From Streptomyces marincola (lineage in GTDB: Bacteria > Actinomycetota > Actinomycetes > Streptomycetales > Streptomycetaceae): a stretch of DNA of 64,000 nt. The DNA is taken from positions 682,001 to 746,000 of the forward strand of contig NZ_CP084541.1 in NCBI RefSeq assembly GCF_020410765.1. Reading direction: 5' to 3'. Every line of letters starts with the position of its first letter. Position 1 is the first letter of the stretch. Of this stretch, positions 42,201 to 50,994 are shown piece by piece. The notes under the pieces were generated by a model. That model searched no databases. It was not told where the DNA came from and saw only the letters and a program-made list of their open reading frames with translations. Both the position numbers and the translations under genes were made by a program.

Positions 42201-42698
42201 ATGGCTTCGGTACCACGGAAGGCGACCAGCACCGTGTCCCCACTTCACGGCACGACACCGCTGCCGCTCCCCCGACCGCTTCCCGCTTCGGCGCCGCCGC
42301 ACTCCACCCGGCGCGGCGAACGTTTCGAACTGCCCGCGCTCGCCGCCTCCGTGGCCGCGGCGCGCAGCAGGATCGCCCTGCGCGTCGGGCACTGGGGACT
42401 GCCCGACACGATCAAGGACACGGCGGAACTGGTCATTTCCGAACTGTTCACCAATGCCATTGTGCACACGGACAGTGACGTGGTGCGGTGCAGGATCGAG
42501 GCCACCGGGGCGCTGCGCCTGCTCATCGAGGTCACCGACCAGGGCCCAGGACTGGCCAAGCGCGCCCCGCACCCCGCCGACGCCGACGCGGAGCACGGGC
42601 GCGGCCTGCTGCTGCTCGACGCGCTCGCGGCCCGGTGGGGCGTCATCGCCCCGGACCGCGCGACGGGCTGTACGGTCTGGGCCGAGATACGCCCCTGA
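42201..42698 (+). CDS. HATPase_c-type ATP-binding regulator (RsbW-like)
   Basis: 165 residues. A GHKL/RsbW-type ATPase: N box ELVISELFTNAIVHT, G1 box EVTDQGPGL, and G2-like HGRGLLLLDALAARWG near the C-terminus. A Pro-rich, non-conserved start precedes the domain. Proteins of this type bind regulators or anti-anti-sigma partners. Encoded divergently from the XRE/DUF397 pair, a recurring Streptomyces arrangement. Start uncertain: ATG 42201 or GTG 42234, neither with a strong ribosome site. Confidence 0.85.
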   Translation: MASVPRKATSTVSPLHGTTPLPLPRPLPASAPPHSTRRGERFELPALAASVAAARSRIALRVGHWGLPDTIKDTAELVISELFTNAIVHTDSDVVRCRIEATGALRLLIEVTDQGPGLAKRAPHPADADAEHGRGLLLLDALAARWGVIAPDRATGCTVWAEIRP

Positions 42699-42911
42699 CC
42701 CTGGCACCCCCGCGCGCCCGCCGGGCGCACGCCCCCGTCCGCCGCCGTCCCGCGCACCCGCTCCTCCCGCCTCCCGGCAGCCGCTTTCCGGCAGGTGGCG
42801 CGGTATGCCCGCCTGGGGCGCTTCCGGGTACCGTGCCGTTCCTGCCGGCTGACGCCCGTTGCTAGGCTTCCTCGCGTCCCGCCGCCCCGTGCGACGCCCC
42901 GAGGGAGTTCC

Positions 42912-44696
42912 GTGGCCTTCATACCTCCGCCACCGCCCCGGCCGCCCCGCGTTCCCGGCCCGCGGCGCCTGCCGCTCCGGTCCCGCGTGCCGCGCCAGGT
43001 CCTGCTCGGCGGCGGCATCGCGCTCGGCATGGGCGGCCTGTACCTGGCCGGCTCCCTCGCGCTCGGCGGGGACATAGCCTCGGGCACCAGCGTGCGCGGC
43101 GTCGACATCGGCGGGCTGTCCCCCGAGGCCGCGCGCGAGCGCCTTGAACGCGAGCTGGCCGCGGACGCCGCCGCACCCGTCGAGGTCCTGATCGCCGCGG
43201 ACGAGTCCGGAGGGGCGGCCGAGGGGCGGACCCGCGAGCTGGACCCGGCCGCGGCGGGGCTCAGCTTCGACGCCGCCGCGACCGTGGACCGCGCGGCACG
43301 GCCAGGACTGCTCGGCCGCCTGCTCGGCTCCGGGGGCGGGTCGCTCGAACCGGTGGTGCGGCAGGACGAGGCGGCGGGCCGCGCCGCGCTCACCGCGCTC
43401 GCCGAGGAGTCCGACACCACCGTGCGGGAGGGCGCCGTCGCCTTCGAGGACGGCGAGGTCGTGGTGACCGAGCCGCGCCCGGGTGTGGCCCTCGACATCG
43501 ACGCCTCGCTCGGGCTGCTGCGCGACGGTTTCCTGCCGGATCCTGAGGCGGCCGACGAGCCGCTGCGGCTCCCCGTCACGGCCGCGGAGCCGGCCACGGA
43601 CGCGGACGAGGTGGCGCGCGCGGTCGAGGAGTTCGCCGACCCGGCCATGTCCGCGCCCGTGCTGCTCACCGCGGGCGACGCCACGATCGCGATACCGCCC
43701 GAGGTCACCGGCGACCACCTCGCGATGACCGCCGACGACTCGGGCCGCCTGTCCCCTTCGCTGGACGGCGCGGGGCTCGCGGGCGACGAACGGCTGGCAG
43801 GGCCGTTCGCCGAGGCCGCCGACGAGCCCACCGACGCGACGCTGCGCCTCAGCGGCGGGCAGGTGGTGGCGGAGGGCGGCTCCGACGGCCGCCGGATCGT
43901 CACCGACGGCCTGGGGGACGTCGTGCTGCCGCTGCTCACCGGGCAGGGCACGGCCGCGCGCACCGGAACGCTGGCGACCGAGACGGTCGAACCGCGACTG
44001 AGCGCGGACAACTACCGCGACCTCGGCATCGTCGAGGAGATGTCCTCGTTCACGGTCGACTTCGAGCCCGCCGCCTACCGCACGACCAACATCGGCCGCG
44101 CCGCGGAACTCATCAACGGCTCCCTCGTGCCCGCGGGCGAGACCTGGAGTTTCAACGACACGGTCGGCGAACGCACCGAGGAGAACGGCTTCGTCGAGGG
44201 CGTCATCATCATGAACGACCGCTACGAGCGCGCCCAGGGCGGCGGCGTCTCGGCGGTGGCGACCACCATGTTCAACGCGATCTTCTTCGCCGGGGTCGAC
44301 CCGGTGGAGTACGGCGCCCATTCGTTCTACATCGAGCGCTACCCCGAGGGCCGGGAGGCGACCGTCGCCTGGGGCAGCCTCGACCTGCGCTTCCTCAACG
44401 ACTCGGGGAACGCCCTGTACATCCTGGCGAGCGCCACCGACAGCTCGGTGACCGTGACGTTCCTCGGGACCAAGCGGTACGACGAGGTCAGGTCCGAGAC
44501 CGGCCCGCGCGAGAACGTCACCCAGCCGGAGCGCCGCGAGGGCGAGGGCGAGGAGTGCGTGCCGCAGCCGCCGCTGGAGGGCTTCGACGTCGAGGTGGAC
44601 CGGGTGTTCGTCGAGGACGGGCGCGAGACGGGGCGCGAGACGTTCCGCACCCACTACGTGCCGCGCGACGAGGTGGTCTGCCCCGCGGGCGACTGA
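42912..44696 (+). CDS. VanW family protein with peptidoglycan-binding-like (PG_binding_4) repeats
   Basis: 594 residues from GTG 42912, with GAGGGAG four bases upstream. A Pro-rich cytoplasmic start and one membrane helix (about 32-55, LLGGGIALGMGGLYLAGSL) precede two repeats of the PG_binding_4 type (ARELDPAAAGLSF-like and its partner, about 60-350). The VanW domain follows: RTTNIGRAAELINGSLVPAG, ETWSFNDTVGERTEENGF, GGGVSAVATTMFNAIFFAG and EYGAHSFYIERYPEGREATV. The domain sits outside the membrane. VanW is found in some vancomycin clusters, but its function is unknown; here no van genes are near. Confidence 0.92.
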   Translation: MAFIPPPPPRPPRVPGPRRLPLRSRVPRQVLLGGGIALGMGGLYLAGSLALGGDIASGTSVRGVDIGGLSPEAARERLERELAADAAAPVEVLIAADESGGAAEGRTRELDPAAAGLSFDAAATVDRAARPGLLGRLLGSGGGSLEPVVRQDEAAGRAALTALAEESDTTVREGAVAFEDGEVVVTEPRPGVALDIDASLGLLRDGFLPDPEAADEPLRLPVTAAEPATDADEVARAVEEFADPAMSAPVLLTAGDATIAIPPEVTGDHLAMTADDSGRLSPSLDGAGLAGDERLAGPFAEAADEPTDATLRLSGGQVVAEGGSDGRRIVTDGLGDVVLPLLTGQGTAARTGTLATETVEPRLSADNYRDLGIVEEMSSFTVDFEPAAYRTTNIGRAAELINGSLVPAGETWSFNDTVGERTEENGFVEGVIIMNDRYERAQGGGVSAVATTMFNAIFFAGVDPVEYGAHSFYIERYPEGREATVAWGSLDLRFLNDSGNALYILASATDSSVTVTFLGTKRYDEVRSETGPRENVTQPERREGEGEECVPQPPLEGFDVEVDRVFVEDGRETGRETFRTHYVPRDEVVCPAGD

Positions 44697-44715
44697 CCGG
44701 CGCCGCGCGCCGGTC
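44695..44715. terminator. Hairpin overlapping the VanW stop
   Basis: Arms GACCGGCGC / GCGCCGGTC (nine pairs, 3-base loop) beginning inside the stop codon; lies between convergent genes. Confidence 0.55.
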
Positions 44716-44763
44716 GCCCGCCCGGCCCGGCCACGGCCCCGTCGATCTCGTCGGCCCCGGCCC

Positions 44764-45534
44764 TCATCCGGGCCTGCGGAGCACGGCGGTGTGCATGCCG
44801 CCCGGCTCGGCGCGCTCGGCGACCACCCGCAGCCCGGAGCCGCGGCACTGGTCGAGCACCCAGGCGTGGGCCAGCCGCAGCTTGCGGTAACTGCCGCTCC
44901 GCAGGCTCCAGTCGCCGCCGGGGCCCGGCCTGGTGTGGATCAGGTCGTGCACGAGCACCGTGTAGCCGTCGTAGTCCGCCGGGTATTCGAGGAAGCAGGT
45001 CATGATCCGGTCCGCCGTCGCCCGCACCGGCAGGAAGCGGTCGGTCCCGGTGAGCGGCACGGTCAGGTCGCGGTAGGCCAGCACGGCGGTGCCGCCGGGG
45101 GCGAGGGCGTCGGCCACCTGGTTGAGCAGGGCGGCCACGTCACCGCGCGTCGGCAGGTGGGTGAGGGTGTCGCCCAGGCAGACCACGAGTTCGGCCGAGC
45201 CGGGCCGCACCAGCTCGGGCAGCGCGCTCCGCAGGTCGGCCCGCACCGGCCGCACGGCGGGCCGTTCCGCGGTGTGCGCGGCCAGCTCGTCGAGCAGCGG
45301 CCGGCTGAGGTCGACGGCGAGCACCGGGTCGAAGCCCAGGTCGGCCAGGGCCAGCGCGGTGTGCCCCGGGCCGCAGCCGAGGTCGACGGCCAGGGCGTCC
45401 GCGCCTGGGGCGCCGACCCCCAGGCGCGTCAGGAACTCCCGCTGGGCGTCGGCCAGCGCCCGGACGTCACCGCCCAGCATCCAGGTGTAGTGCTCGGCGA
45501 GCAGGTGGTCGTAGTGGTCGGGCACAGTCGTCAT
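44764..45534 (-). CDS. Class I SAM-dependent methyltransferase
   Basis: 256 residues. SAM motif I AVDLGCGPGHTALALADLG (about 48-66), acidic loop AVDLSRPLLDEL, motif II ELVVCLGDTLTHLP, and LAPGGTAVLAYRDLT after it. The N-terminus YDHLLAEHYTWMLGG is typical of a small-molecule methyltransferase subgroup. Substrate unknown. Start ATG 45534; GAGAGGAG lies 12 bases upstream. Divergent from an Lrp regulator with palindromic sites between them, so probably its target. Confidence 0.9.
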   Translation of the reverse strand: MTTVPDHYDHLLAEHYTWMLGGDVRALADAQREFLTRLGVGAPGADALAVDLGCGPGHTALALADLGFDPVLAVDLSRPLLDELAAHTAERPAVRPVRADLRSALPELVRPGSAELVVCLGDTLTHLPTRGDVAALLNQVADALAPGGTAVLAYRDLTVPLTGTDRFLPVRATADRIMTCFLEYPADYDGYTVLVHDLIHTRPGPGGDWSLRSGSYRKLRLAHAWVLDQCRGSGLRVVAERAEPGGMHTAVLRRPG

Positions 45535-45566
45535 CGCGGTGATGTGCTCCTCTCGCACCGTAAGGG

Positions 45567-45628
45567 CGTTCCTGAACGTAGCCCGCGGAACGGCCGTTCG
45601 GGGACCGCGCCGAACGTCGTTCGGTCCC
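45567..45628. promoter_or_regulatory. Cluster of GAACG/CGTTC palindromes, probable Lrp operator
   Basis: Three inverted sites in 60 bases: CGTTCCTGAACG (45567-45578), GAACGGCCGTTC (45588-45599, perfect) and CCGAACGTCGTTCGG (45610-45624, perfect around one base), the last flanked by GGGACC/GGTCCC. They lie between the divergent methyltransferase and Lrp genes; multiple phased sites are typical of Lrp proteins. Confidence 0.6.
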
Positions 45629-45637
45629 GGGTGCACA

Positions 45638-46120
45638 ATGGCGGCCGTGGACGGCATAGATTCGGCGATCCTGACGCATCTCCAGCGCGACGCACGGCTG
45701 ACCAACCGGGAGTTGGCCCGGCTGGTCGGGATCGCGCCCTCCACCTGCCTGGAGCGGGTGCGCGGGCTGCGCGCCCGGGGGGTGATCACCGGCTACCACG
45801 CGGCGGTCGAGCCGCGCGCGCTCGGCCGGTCGCTCCAGGCCCTCGTGTTCGCGCGGCTGCGCCCGCTGAGCCGGGAGGTGATCAGCGGATTCCAGACCTA
45901 TCTGACGCACCTGCCGGAAGTGCTGTCGGTGTTCGTCGTCTCGGGGGACGACGACTTCGTGGTGCACGTGGCCGTTCCCGACATCGAACGGCTGCACGCC
46001 TTCCTGATGGACCGGTTCAGCGCCCGCAGGGAGGTGGTGGGGTTCCGCAGCTCGGTGATCTACCTCCAGACCGGCACCCGCGTGCTGACGCCGCTGCCGG
46101 ACGCGGCGGACCGGGACTGA
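45638..46120 (+). CDS. Lrp/AsnC family transcriptional regulator
   Basis: 160 residues from ATG 45638. Helix-turn-helix at about 5-60 (IDSAILTHLQRDARLTNREL, then APSTCLERVRGLRARG), followed by a RAM domain (SLQALVFARLRPLSREV, VVSGDDDFVVHVAVPD). The longer reading from 45539 would run through the palindromic region and is rejected. Probably regulates itself and the divergent methyltransferase through the three palindromes between them. Convergent with urtE. Confidence 0.92.
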   Translation: MAAVDGIDSAILTHLQRDARLTNRELARLVGIAPSTCLERVRGLRARGVITGYHAAVEPRALGRSLQALVFARLRPLSREVISGFQTYLTHLPEVLSVFVVSGDDDFVVHVAVPDIERLHAFLMDRFSARREVVGFRSSVIYLQTGTRVLTPLPDAADRD

Positions 46121-46172
46121 ACGGCCTTCGGCCGCCCGCCGTTCCGCCGCGTCGCACCCGGCGCGGCCCGCC

Positions 46173-46865
46173 TCACACGCTCAGCGCCTGCCGGACGGCG
46201 GCCTCCGCGTGCTCGTCGCCGCTGCCCGACGAGGTGACCCGGCCGGCCTCCAGCACGTAGTACCGCTCCGCGGCCCGCAGCGCGAACCCCACGTGCTGCT
46301 CCACGAGCAGCACCGAGAGGCCGCCGCGCCGGCTCAGTTCCATGATCGTCCGCTGGATCCCGGCGACCACAGAGGGCTGGATGCCCTCGGTCGGCTCGTC
46401 GAGCAGCAGCAGCCGCGGGCGGGTGATCAGGGCCCTGGCGATGGCCAGTTGCTGGCGCTGCCCGCCCGAGAGCAGCCCCGCTCCCCTGCCGCCCGCGGTG
46501 CGCAGCGCGGGGAACAGGTCCAGCGCCTCGTCCAGCGCCGCCCTGCCGTCCTTGCGGCCGTCGGCGACCAGGCGCAGGTTCTCCATCGCGGTCAGCTGCG
46601 GGAAGCTCTGCTGCCCCTGCGGCACATAGGCCATGCCGCGCCGCACCCGCCGGTGCGCCGGGAGCTTCGTGACGTCCTCGCCGTCGAGGGTGACGGTGCC
46701 GGCGCGCGGCCGGATCAGGCCGAGCGCGGCGCGCAGCAGCGTGGACTTGCCCGCGCCGTTGTGGCCGAGAACGGTGGCGACGCCGTCGGCCGGCACGGCC
46801 AGGTCGACGCCGTGCAGCACGGTGGTGCGGCCGTAGCCGGCCACCAGGCCGGTGATCGCGAGCAT
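46173..46865 (-). CDS. urtE: Urea ABC transporter ATP-binding subunit UrtE
   Basis: 230 residues. Walker A GHNGAGKSTLLRA, Q-loop YVPQGQQSFPQ, signature LSGGQRQQL, Walker B LLLDEPTEGIQPSVV and switch VEQHVGFAL: the LivF-like branch, with EGIQPSVV typical of UrtE. ATG 46865 overlaps the urtD stop by one base and has AGGGAGG four bases upstream; GTG 46868 would be too close to that site. Last gene of urtABCDE; powers urea uptake together with UrtD. Confidence 0.93.
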   Translation of the reverse strand: MLAITGLVAGYGRTTVLHGVDLAVPADGVATVLGHNGAGKSTLLRAALGLIRPRAGTVTLDGEDVTKLPAHRRVRRGMAYVPQGQQSFPQLTAMENLRLVADGRKDGRAALDEALDLFPALRTAGGRGAGLLSGGQRQQLAIARALITRPRLLLLDEPTEGIQPSVVAGIQRTIMELSRRGGLSVLLVEQHVGFALRAAERYYVLEAGRVTSSGSGDEHAEAAVRQALSV

Positions 46866-47635
46866 CACGCCTCCCTGTCCGCGCCCACGGGGGCGCCCGT
46901 TTCCCCGAGGTAGACCTCCTGCACGCGCGGGTCGGCCCGCACCTGCGCGACGGTGCCCTCGCTCAGCACCCGCCCGGCGTGCAGCACGGTGACACTCGTC
47001 GCGAACGTGCGCACGAAGTCCATGTCGTGCTCGATGACGACGATCGTGCGGTCCTGTCCGATCCGGCGCAGCAACTGGCCGGTCTGCTCGCGTTCCTCGT
47101 GGCTCATGCCGGCCACCGGCTCATCCAGCAGCAGGAGTTGCACGTTCTGCACGAGCAGCATGCCGATTTCCAGCCACTGCTTCTGGCCGTGCGAGAGGAC
47201 CCCGGCCTGCCGGTCGCGTGCGGCGGCGAGGCCCGTGGTCTCCAGCGCGTGCTCGATCTCCTCGGGAACGCCGCGGCGGCGGCGCAGCAGGGTGTGCGGG
47301 CGCCGTGCCGCGCCGGCGGCGATGTCGAGGTTCGCCAGCACGCTCAGGTTCTCGAAGACGGTCGCGGTCTGGAACGTGCGCCCGATGCCCAGGCGCGCGA
47401 TGCGGTGCACGGGGCGGCCGAGCAGGTCGTGCGGGCCGAAGCGGACCGTGCCCGTGGCCTTGGCCAGGCCGGTGACGGCGTCCACGAGGGTCGTCTTGCC
47501 CGCGCCGTTGGGCCCGATGAGGAAGCGCAGGTCGCCCGGGCCGACGCGCAGGGCGGCCCCGTCCACGGCCGTGAAGCCGTCGAACGAGACCCGCAGGTCG
47601 GTGATCTCCAGGTCCTTCAGGGCAGTCGCGGTCAT
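46865..47635 (-). CDS. urtD: Urea ABC transporter ATP-binding subunit UrtD
   Basis: 256 residues, LivG-like ATPase. Walker A GPNGAGKTTLVDAVTG, Q-loop GRTFQTATVFENL, signature LSHGQKQWLEIGMLL and Walker B LLLLDEPVAGMSHEE are the UrtD type (SHGQKQWLEIGM and VAGM are diagnostic), then VIEHDMDFV. Overlaps urtC by ATGA. Couples ATP hydrolysis to urea import through UrtB/UrtC. Confidence 0.95.
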   Translation of the reverse strand: MTATALKDLEITDLRVSFDGFTAVDGAALRVGPGDLRFLIGPNGAGKTTLVDAVTGLAKATGTVRFGPHDLLGRPVHRIARLGIGRTFQTATVFENLSVLANLDIAAGAARRPHTLLRRRRGVPEEIEHALETTGLAAARDRQAGVLSHGQKQWLEIGMLLVQNVQLLLLDEPVAGMSHEEREQTGQLLRRIGQDRTIVVIEHDMDFVRTFATSVTVLHAGRVLSEGTVAQVRADPRVQEVYLGETGAPVGADREA

Positions 47636-48696
47636 GCGGCCATCACCGTCTCGGTACGGGGGCGGCGCCGGGCGGCGAGGTGCCACAGGGAGGCGATGCC
47701 GCCCGGCAGGAAGGCGATCACCAGGACGAACAGGCCGCCCTGGAAGTAGGTCCAGGCGGAGGGGAACTCCTCGGACAGGGTGGTCTGGGCCCAGGCGACC
47801 GCGACGGCGCCGATGACGGCGCCCGCGATGCTGGCGCGCCCGCCGATGGCGGCGCCGATGACGAACTGGATGGACGGCACGATGCCGATCAGCGCCGGGG
47901 AGATGATGCCGACGGCGGGCACGAACAGGGCGCCCGCGATGCCCGCCATCCCGGCCGAGAGCACGTAGGCGGCCAGTTTGACCAGGGCGGGGTCGTAGCC
48001 GAGGAACCGGACGCGTTCCTCGGAGTCCCGCACGGCGACGAGGAGTTCGCCGTAGCGGCTGCGGAACAGCTGCCGGGTCAGCAGCATCAGCGCGAGCAGC
48101 GTGCCGGCGATCACGAAGTACACCGTGCGCCGGTTGGCGGGGTCGAGCAGCGAGTAGCCGAAGAACCCCTGGAAGTCGGTCAGGCCGTTGGCGCCGCCCG
48201 TGGTGGTCTGCTGGCCGATGAGCAGGATCGCGAACGCCGCCGCCAGCGCCTGGCTGAGGATGGCGAAGTAGGCGCCGCGCACCCGGCGTCTGAAGACGAA
48301 CCAGCCGATGACCGCGGCCAGTCCCATCGGCAGCAGCAGCACGGCGGCCAGCGCCACGACGGGCGAGCGGAACGGCTCCCACCACCACGGCAGCGCCTCG
48401 GCCGTTCCGTACAGCAGCATGAAGTCGGGCAGGCCGCCGTCGCCCGCGTCGGCGAGCTTCATGTGCATGGCCATGGCGTAGCCGCCGAGCCCGAAGAACA
48501 GCCCCTGGCCGAGGACGAGCATGCCGCCGCGGCCCCAGGCCAGGGAGATGCCCACGGCGACGATGGCGAAGCACAGGTAGCGGGAGAACTGCCCGAGGCG
48601 GAAGTCGGAGAGGACGAGCGGCGCGAGCGCGAACAGCAGCACCGCGGCGGCGGCGTAGCCGATCAGGGCCCGCCGGCGCGTGAGGAGGTCGGTCAT
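47632..48696 (-). CDS. urtC: Urea ABC transporter permease UrtC
   Basis: 354 residues, LivM-like permease with about ten helices. Typical segments: GISLAWGRGGMLVLGQGLFF, FGLGGYAMAMHM, YFAILSQALAAAFAILLIGQ, VRDSEERVRFLGYDP and VIGAAIGGRASIAGAVIGA. The MLLYG insertion between helices fits UrtC. Start overlaps the urtB stop (ATGA). Forms the channel with UrtB. Confidence 0.94.
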   Translation of the reverse strand: MTDLLTRRRALIGYAAAAVLLFALAPLVLSDFRLGQFSRYLCFAIVAVGISLAWGRGGMLVLGQGLFFGLGGYAMAMHMKLADAGDGGLPDFMLLYGTAEALPWWWEPFRSPVVALAAVLLLPMGLAAVIGWFVFRRRVRGAYFAILSQALAAAFAILLIGQQTTTGGANGLTDFQGFFGYSLLDPANRRTVYFVIAGTLLALMLLTRQLFRSRYGELLVAVRDSEERVRFLGYDPALVKLAAYVLSAGMAGIAGALFVPAVGIISPALIGIVPSIQFVIGAAIGGRASIAGAVIGAVAVAWAQTTLSEEFPSAWTYFQGGLFVLVIAFLPGGIASLWHLAARRRPRTETVMAA

Positions 48697-49589
48697 GCCA
48701 GGCTCCGGGTGCGCAGGGTGTGGATGCCTTGGGGGCGCCATTGCAGGAACGCGACGATGGCGATCAGCACGGTCACGCGGGCGACGCTGACGGTCGTGGA
48801 GTACTCCATGACCGCCTGGAGGACCCCGAGCGCGAACGCCGCGACGACCGCGCCGCGCAACTGCCCGATGCCGCCGACGACGATGACGAGGAACGCGTCG
48901 ATGATCACGTTGGTGCCCATCGTCGGGCCGATCGGGCCGACGAGGGTGAGGGCGACGCCGGCCAGCCCGGCGAGGCCCGAGCCGATGAAGAACGTGATCC
49001 GGTCCACGCGCGCGGTGGCGATCCCGGACGCCTCGGCGAGGTCGCGGTGCTGCACGACCGCCCTGATGCGGCGGCCCAGCGGGGTGCGGCGCAGGACGAG
49101 GGTCAGCACGACCACGGCGGACAGCGCCAGGGCCAGGATGAACAGCCGTGCGTGCGGCAGGGTCAGCGGGTCGTCGCCGCCGAACAGGGTGATCCGTCCT
49201 GAGAGCCAGCCGGGCGCCTCGGCGTGGACGTTGGGCGCCCCGAACAGGTCGCGGGCCAGTTGCTGGAGCATCAGCGAGATGCCCCAGGTGACCAGCAGGG
49301 TGTCCAGCGGCCTCGCGTACAGCCGCCGGATGAGGAGCCATTCGAGCAGCGCGCCCATGGCGCCGGCCACGAGGAACGCCACCGGCAGGGCGAGCAGCAG
49401 CGAGACGCCGGCCGAGGAGATGGGGCCCTGGAGCAGGTAGACGGTGTAGGCGCCGGCCATGATGAACTCGCCGTGGGCCATGTTGATCACGCCCATCTGC
49501 CCGAACGTCAGCGACAGGCCGAGCGCGATGAGCAGCAGGACCGCGCCGATGCTGATGCCCGTGAAGGACTGGCTGAGGATGACGGTCAC
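48693..49589 (-). CDS. urtB: Urea ABC transporter permease UrtB
   Basis: 298 residues, LivH-like permease of about eight helices. Family segments: LGLSLTFGQMGVINMAHGEF near the N-terminus, LVTWGISLMLQQLARDLFG, RIRAVVQHRDLAEASGI and VALTLVGPIGPTMGTNVIID. The GTG start overlaps the urtA stop (GTGA). Lacks the long N-terminal extension seen in some UrtB proteins. Confidence 0.94.
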   Translation of the reverse strand: MTVILSQSFTGISIGAVLLLIALGLSLTFGQMGVINMAHGEFIMAGAYTVYLLQGPISSAGVSLLLALPVAFLVAGAMGALLEWLLIRRLYARPLDTLLVTWGISLMLQQLARDLFGAPNVHAEAPGWLSGRITLFGGDDPLTLPHARLFILALALSAVVVLTLVLRRTPLGRRIRAVVQHRDLAEASGIATARVDRITFFIGSGLAGLAGVALTLVGPIGPTMGTNVIIDAFLVIVVGGIGQLRGAVVAAFALGVLQAVMEYSTTVSVARVTVLIAIVAFLQWRPQGIHTLRTRSLA

Positions 49590-50851
49590 GGCGCCTCACC
49601 CGCCGAGAGGCCGCGTGCCCAGTCGTAGGCGCGCAGGAAGGGGTCGGGGCGGATGGGCTCCTCCGAGCGCCACACCTCCGTGATCAGCCCGTCGGCGCCG
49701 ATGCGGCCGATGCGGTTGGTCTTGTGGATGTGCTGCGTCGCGCCGTCGACGGTGACGGTGCCCTCGGGCGCGTCGAACGTGATGCCGTCGGCGGCGGCCC
49801 TGACGTCGGCGACGTCGAACGACCCGGCCTTCTCGACCATCGCGGCCCACAGGTGCACGGAGGTGTAGGCGGCCTCCATGGGGTCGGATGTGGGCCGGTC
49901 GGACCCGTAGCGTTCCTGGTAGGCCGCGACGAAGCGCTCGTTGGTGGCGCCCTCGGTGGTCTGGTAGTAGTTCCAGGACGTCAGTTGCCCCTCCAGCGTC
50001 TCGGCTCCGATGCCGCGCACTTCTTCCTCGGCGATGGACACCGACAGCACCGGCATCGTCTCCGCGGTGAGCCCGAACGCCCGGTACTCGCGGAAGAAGG
50101 AGACGTTGCTGTCGCCGTTGAGGGTGTTGAACACCGCGTCGGCGCCCGCCGCCTCGACCTTGTTGGCGATCGTGGCGAACTCGGTGGCGCCCAGCGGCGC
50201 GTAGTCCTCACCGAGGATCTCGATGCCGTGCTCCTCGGCGTAGGCCCTGATGACGCGGTTGGCGATGCGCGGGAACACGTAGTCGCTGCCGACCAGGTAG
50301 AGCGACTGGACGTCCTCCACCTCGCGCAGGTAGTCGAGGGCGGGAACGATCTGCTGGTTGGTGGTGGCGCCGGTGTAGAAGATGTTCGGCGACTGCTCAA
50401 GGCCCTCGTACTGCACGGGGTAGAAGAGGAGCGCGTCGTGGCGCTCGAAGACGGGCAGGACGGCCTTGCGGCTGGCCGAGGTCCAGCAGCCGAACACGGC
50501 GGCCACCCCGTCCTGCTGGATCAGCTTCTCGGACTTCTCCGCGAACGTCGGCCAGTCGGACGCGCCGTCCTCGCTGACCGGCTCGATCTGCTTGCCGAGC
50601 ACGCCGCCCTCGGCGTTGATCTCGTCGATGGCGAGCATCAGCGCGTCGCGGACGGTGACCTCGCTGATCGCCATGGTTCCGGAGAGTGAGTTGAGCAGGC
50701 CGACCTTGACGGTGTCGCCCGAGGTGTCGACCTCGGCGGCGGAGCCGGTCGGGGTGTACTCGCCGGTCCGCGCGCCGCAGGCCGTCAGCAGGACGGCGGC
50801 GAACAGGGCGAGCGCGGTTCTCAGGCGGCGGGATCCCCGGGATCTGGGCAT
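49586..50851 (-). CDS. urtA: Urea ABC transporter substrate-binding lipoprotein UrtA
   Basis: 421 residues. Lipoprotein signal LFAAVLLTAC (Cys near 25), then a type I periplasmic-binding fold: VKVGLLNSLSGTMAISEVTV, EINAEGGVLGKQIEPV, VFGCWTSASRKAVLPV, LLFYPVQYEGLEQSPNIFYT, GSDYVFPR and QHIHKTNRIGRI. The Tyr/Cys/Trp-rich binding region (FGCWTSASRK, YPVQYEGLE) is characteristic of urea binders. ATG 50851 has AAGGAGG five bases upstream. Tethered outside the membrane; delivers urea to UrtBC. First gene of the operon; nitrogen control would be expected but no GlnR box was identified. Confidence 0.95.
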   Translation of the reverse strand: MPRSRGSRRLRTALALFAAVLLTACGARTGEYTPTGSAAEVDTSGDTVKVGLLNSLSGTMAISEVTVRDALMLAIDEINAEGGVLGKQIEPVSEDGASDWPTFAEKSEKLIQQDGVAAVFGCWTSASRKAVLPVFERHDALLFYPVQYEGLEQSPNIFYTGATTNQQIVPALDYLREVEDVQSLYLVGSDYVFPRIANRVIRAYAEEHGIEILGEDYAPLGATEFATIANKVEAAGADAVFNTLNGDSNVSFFREYRAFGLTAETMPVLSVSIAEEEVRGIGAETLEGQLTSWNYYQTTEGATNERFVAAYQERYGSDRPTSDPMEAAYTSVHLWAAMVEKAGSFDVADVRAAADGITFDAPEGTVTVDGATQHIHKTNRIGRIGADGLITEVWRSEEPIRPDPFLRAYDWARGLSAGEAP

Positions 50852-50974
50852 GTCCGTCCTCCTTGTCCCCTTGCGGGACGGGACTGCGGGGGGTGGGGAG
50901 CCGGGCCGCGGTGCCCGGCGTGGGCACGCCACAGCTTCAAAGCCGCCTGTTTCCCGGGGATTTCACGGCCATTA

Positions 50975-50994
50975 ATACTTCCGTTCGGAAGTAT
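50975..50994. promoter_or_regulatory. 20-bp palindrome between the sensor gene and urtA
   Basis: ATACTTCCGTTCGGAAGTAT: perfect 9-bp arms around TT, overlapping the first base of the sensor stop codon and 124 bases before urtA. Its AT-rich ends and position suggest an operator for urtA; a short terminator stem is the alternative. Confidence 0.5.

Noticed and set aside
41901..44654. 917-codon minus-strand frame opposite VanW and the ATP-binding protein
   Set aside because: Antisense shadow; its last part merely runs into the XRE region out of frame.
42912..44696. Vancomycin resistance cluster suggested by VanW
   Set aside because: No vanH, vanA, vanX or vanRS genes nearby; VanW proteins are common in Actinobacteria without resistance.
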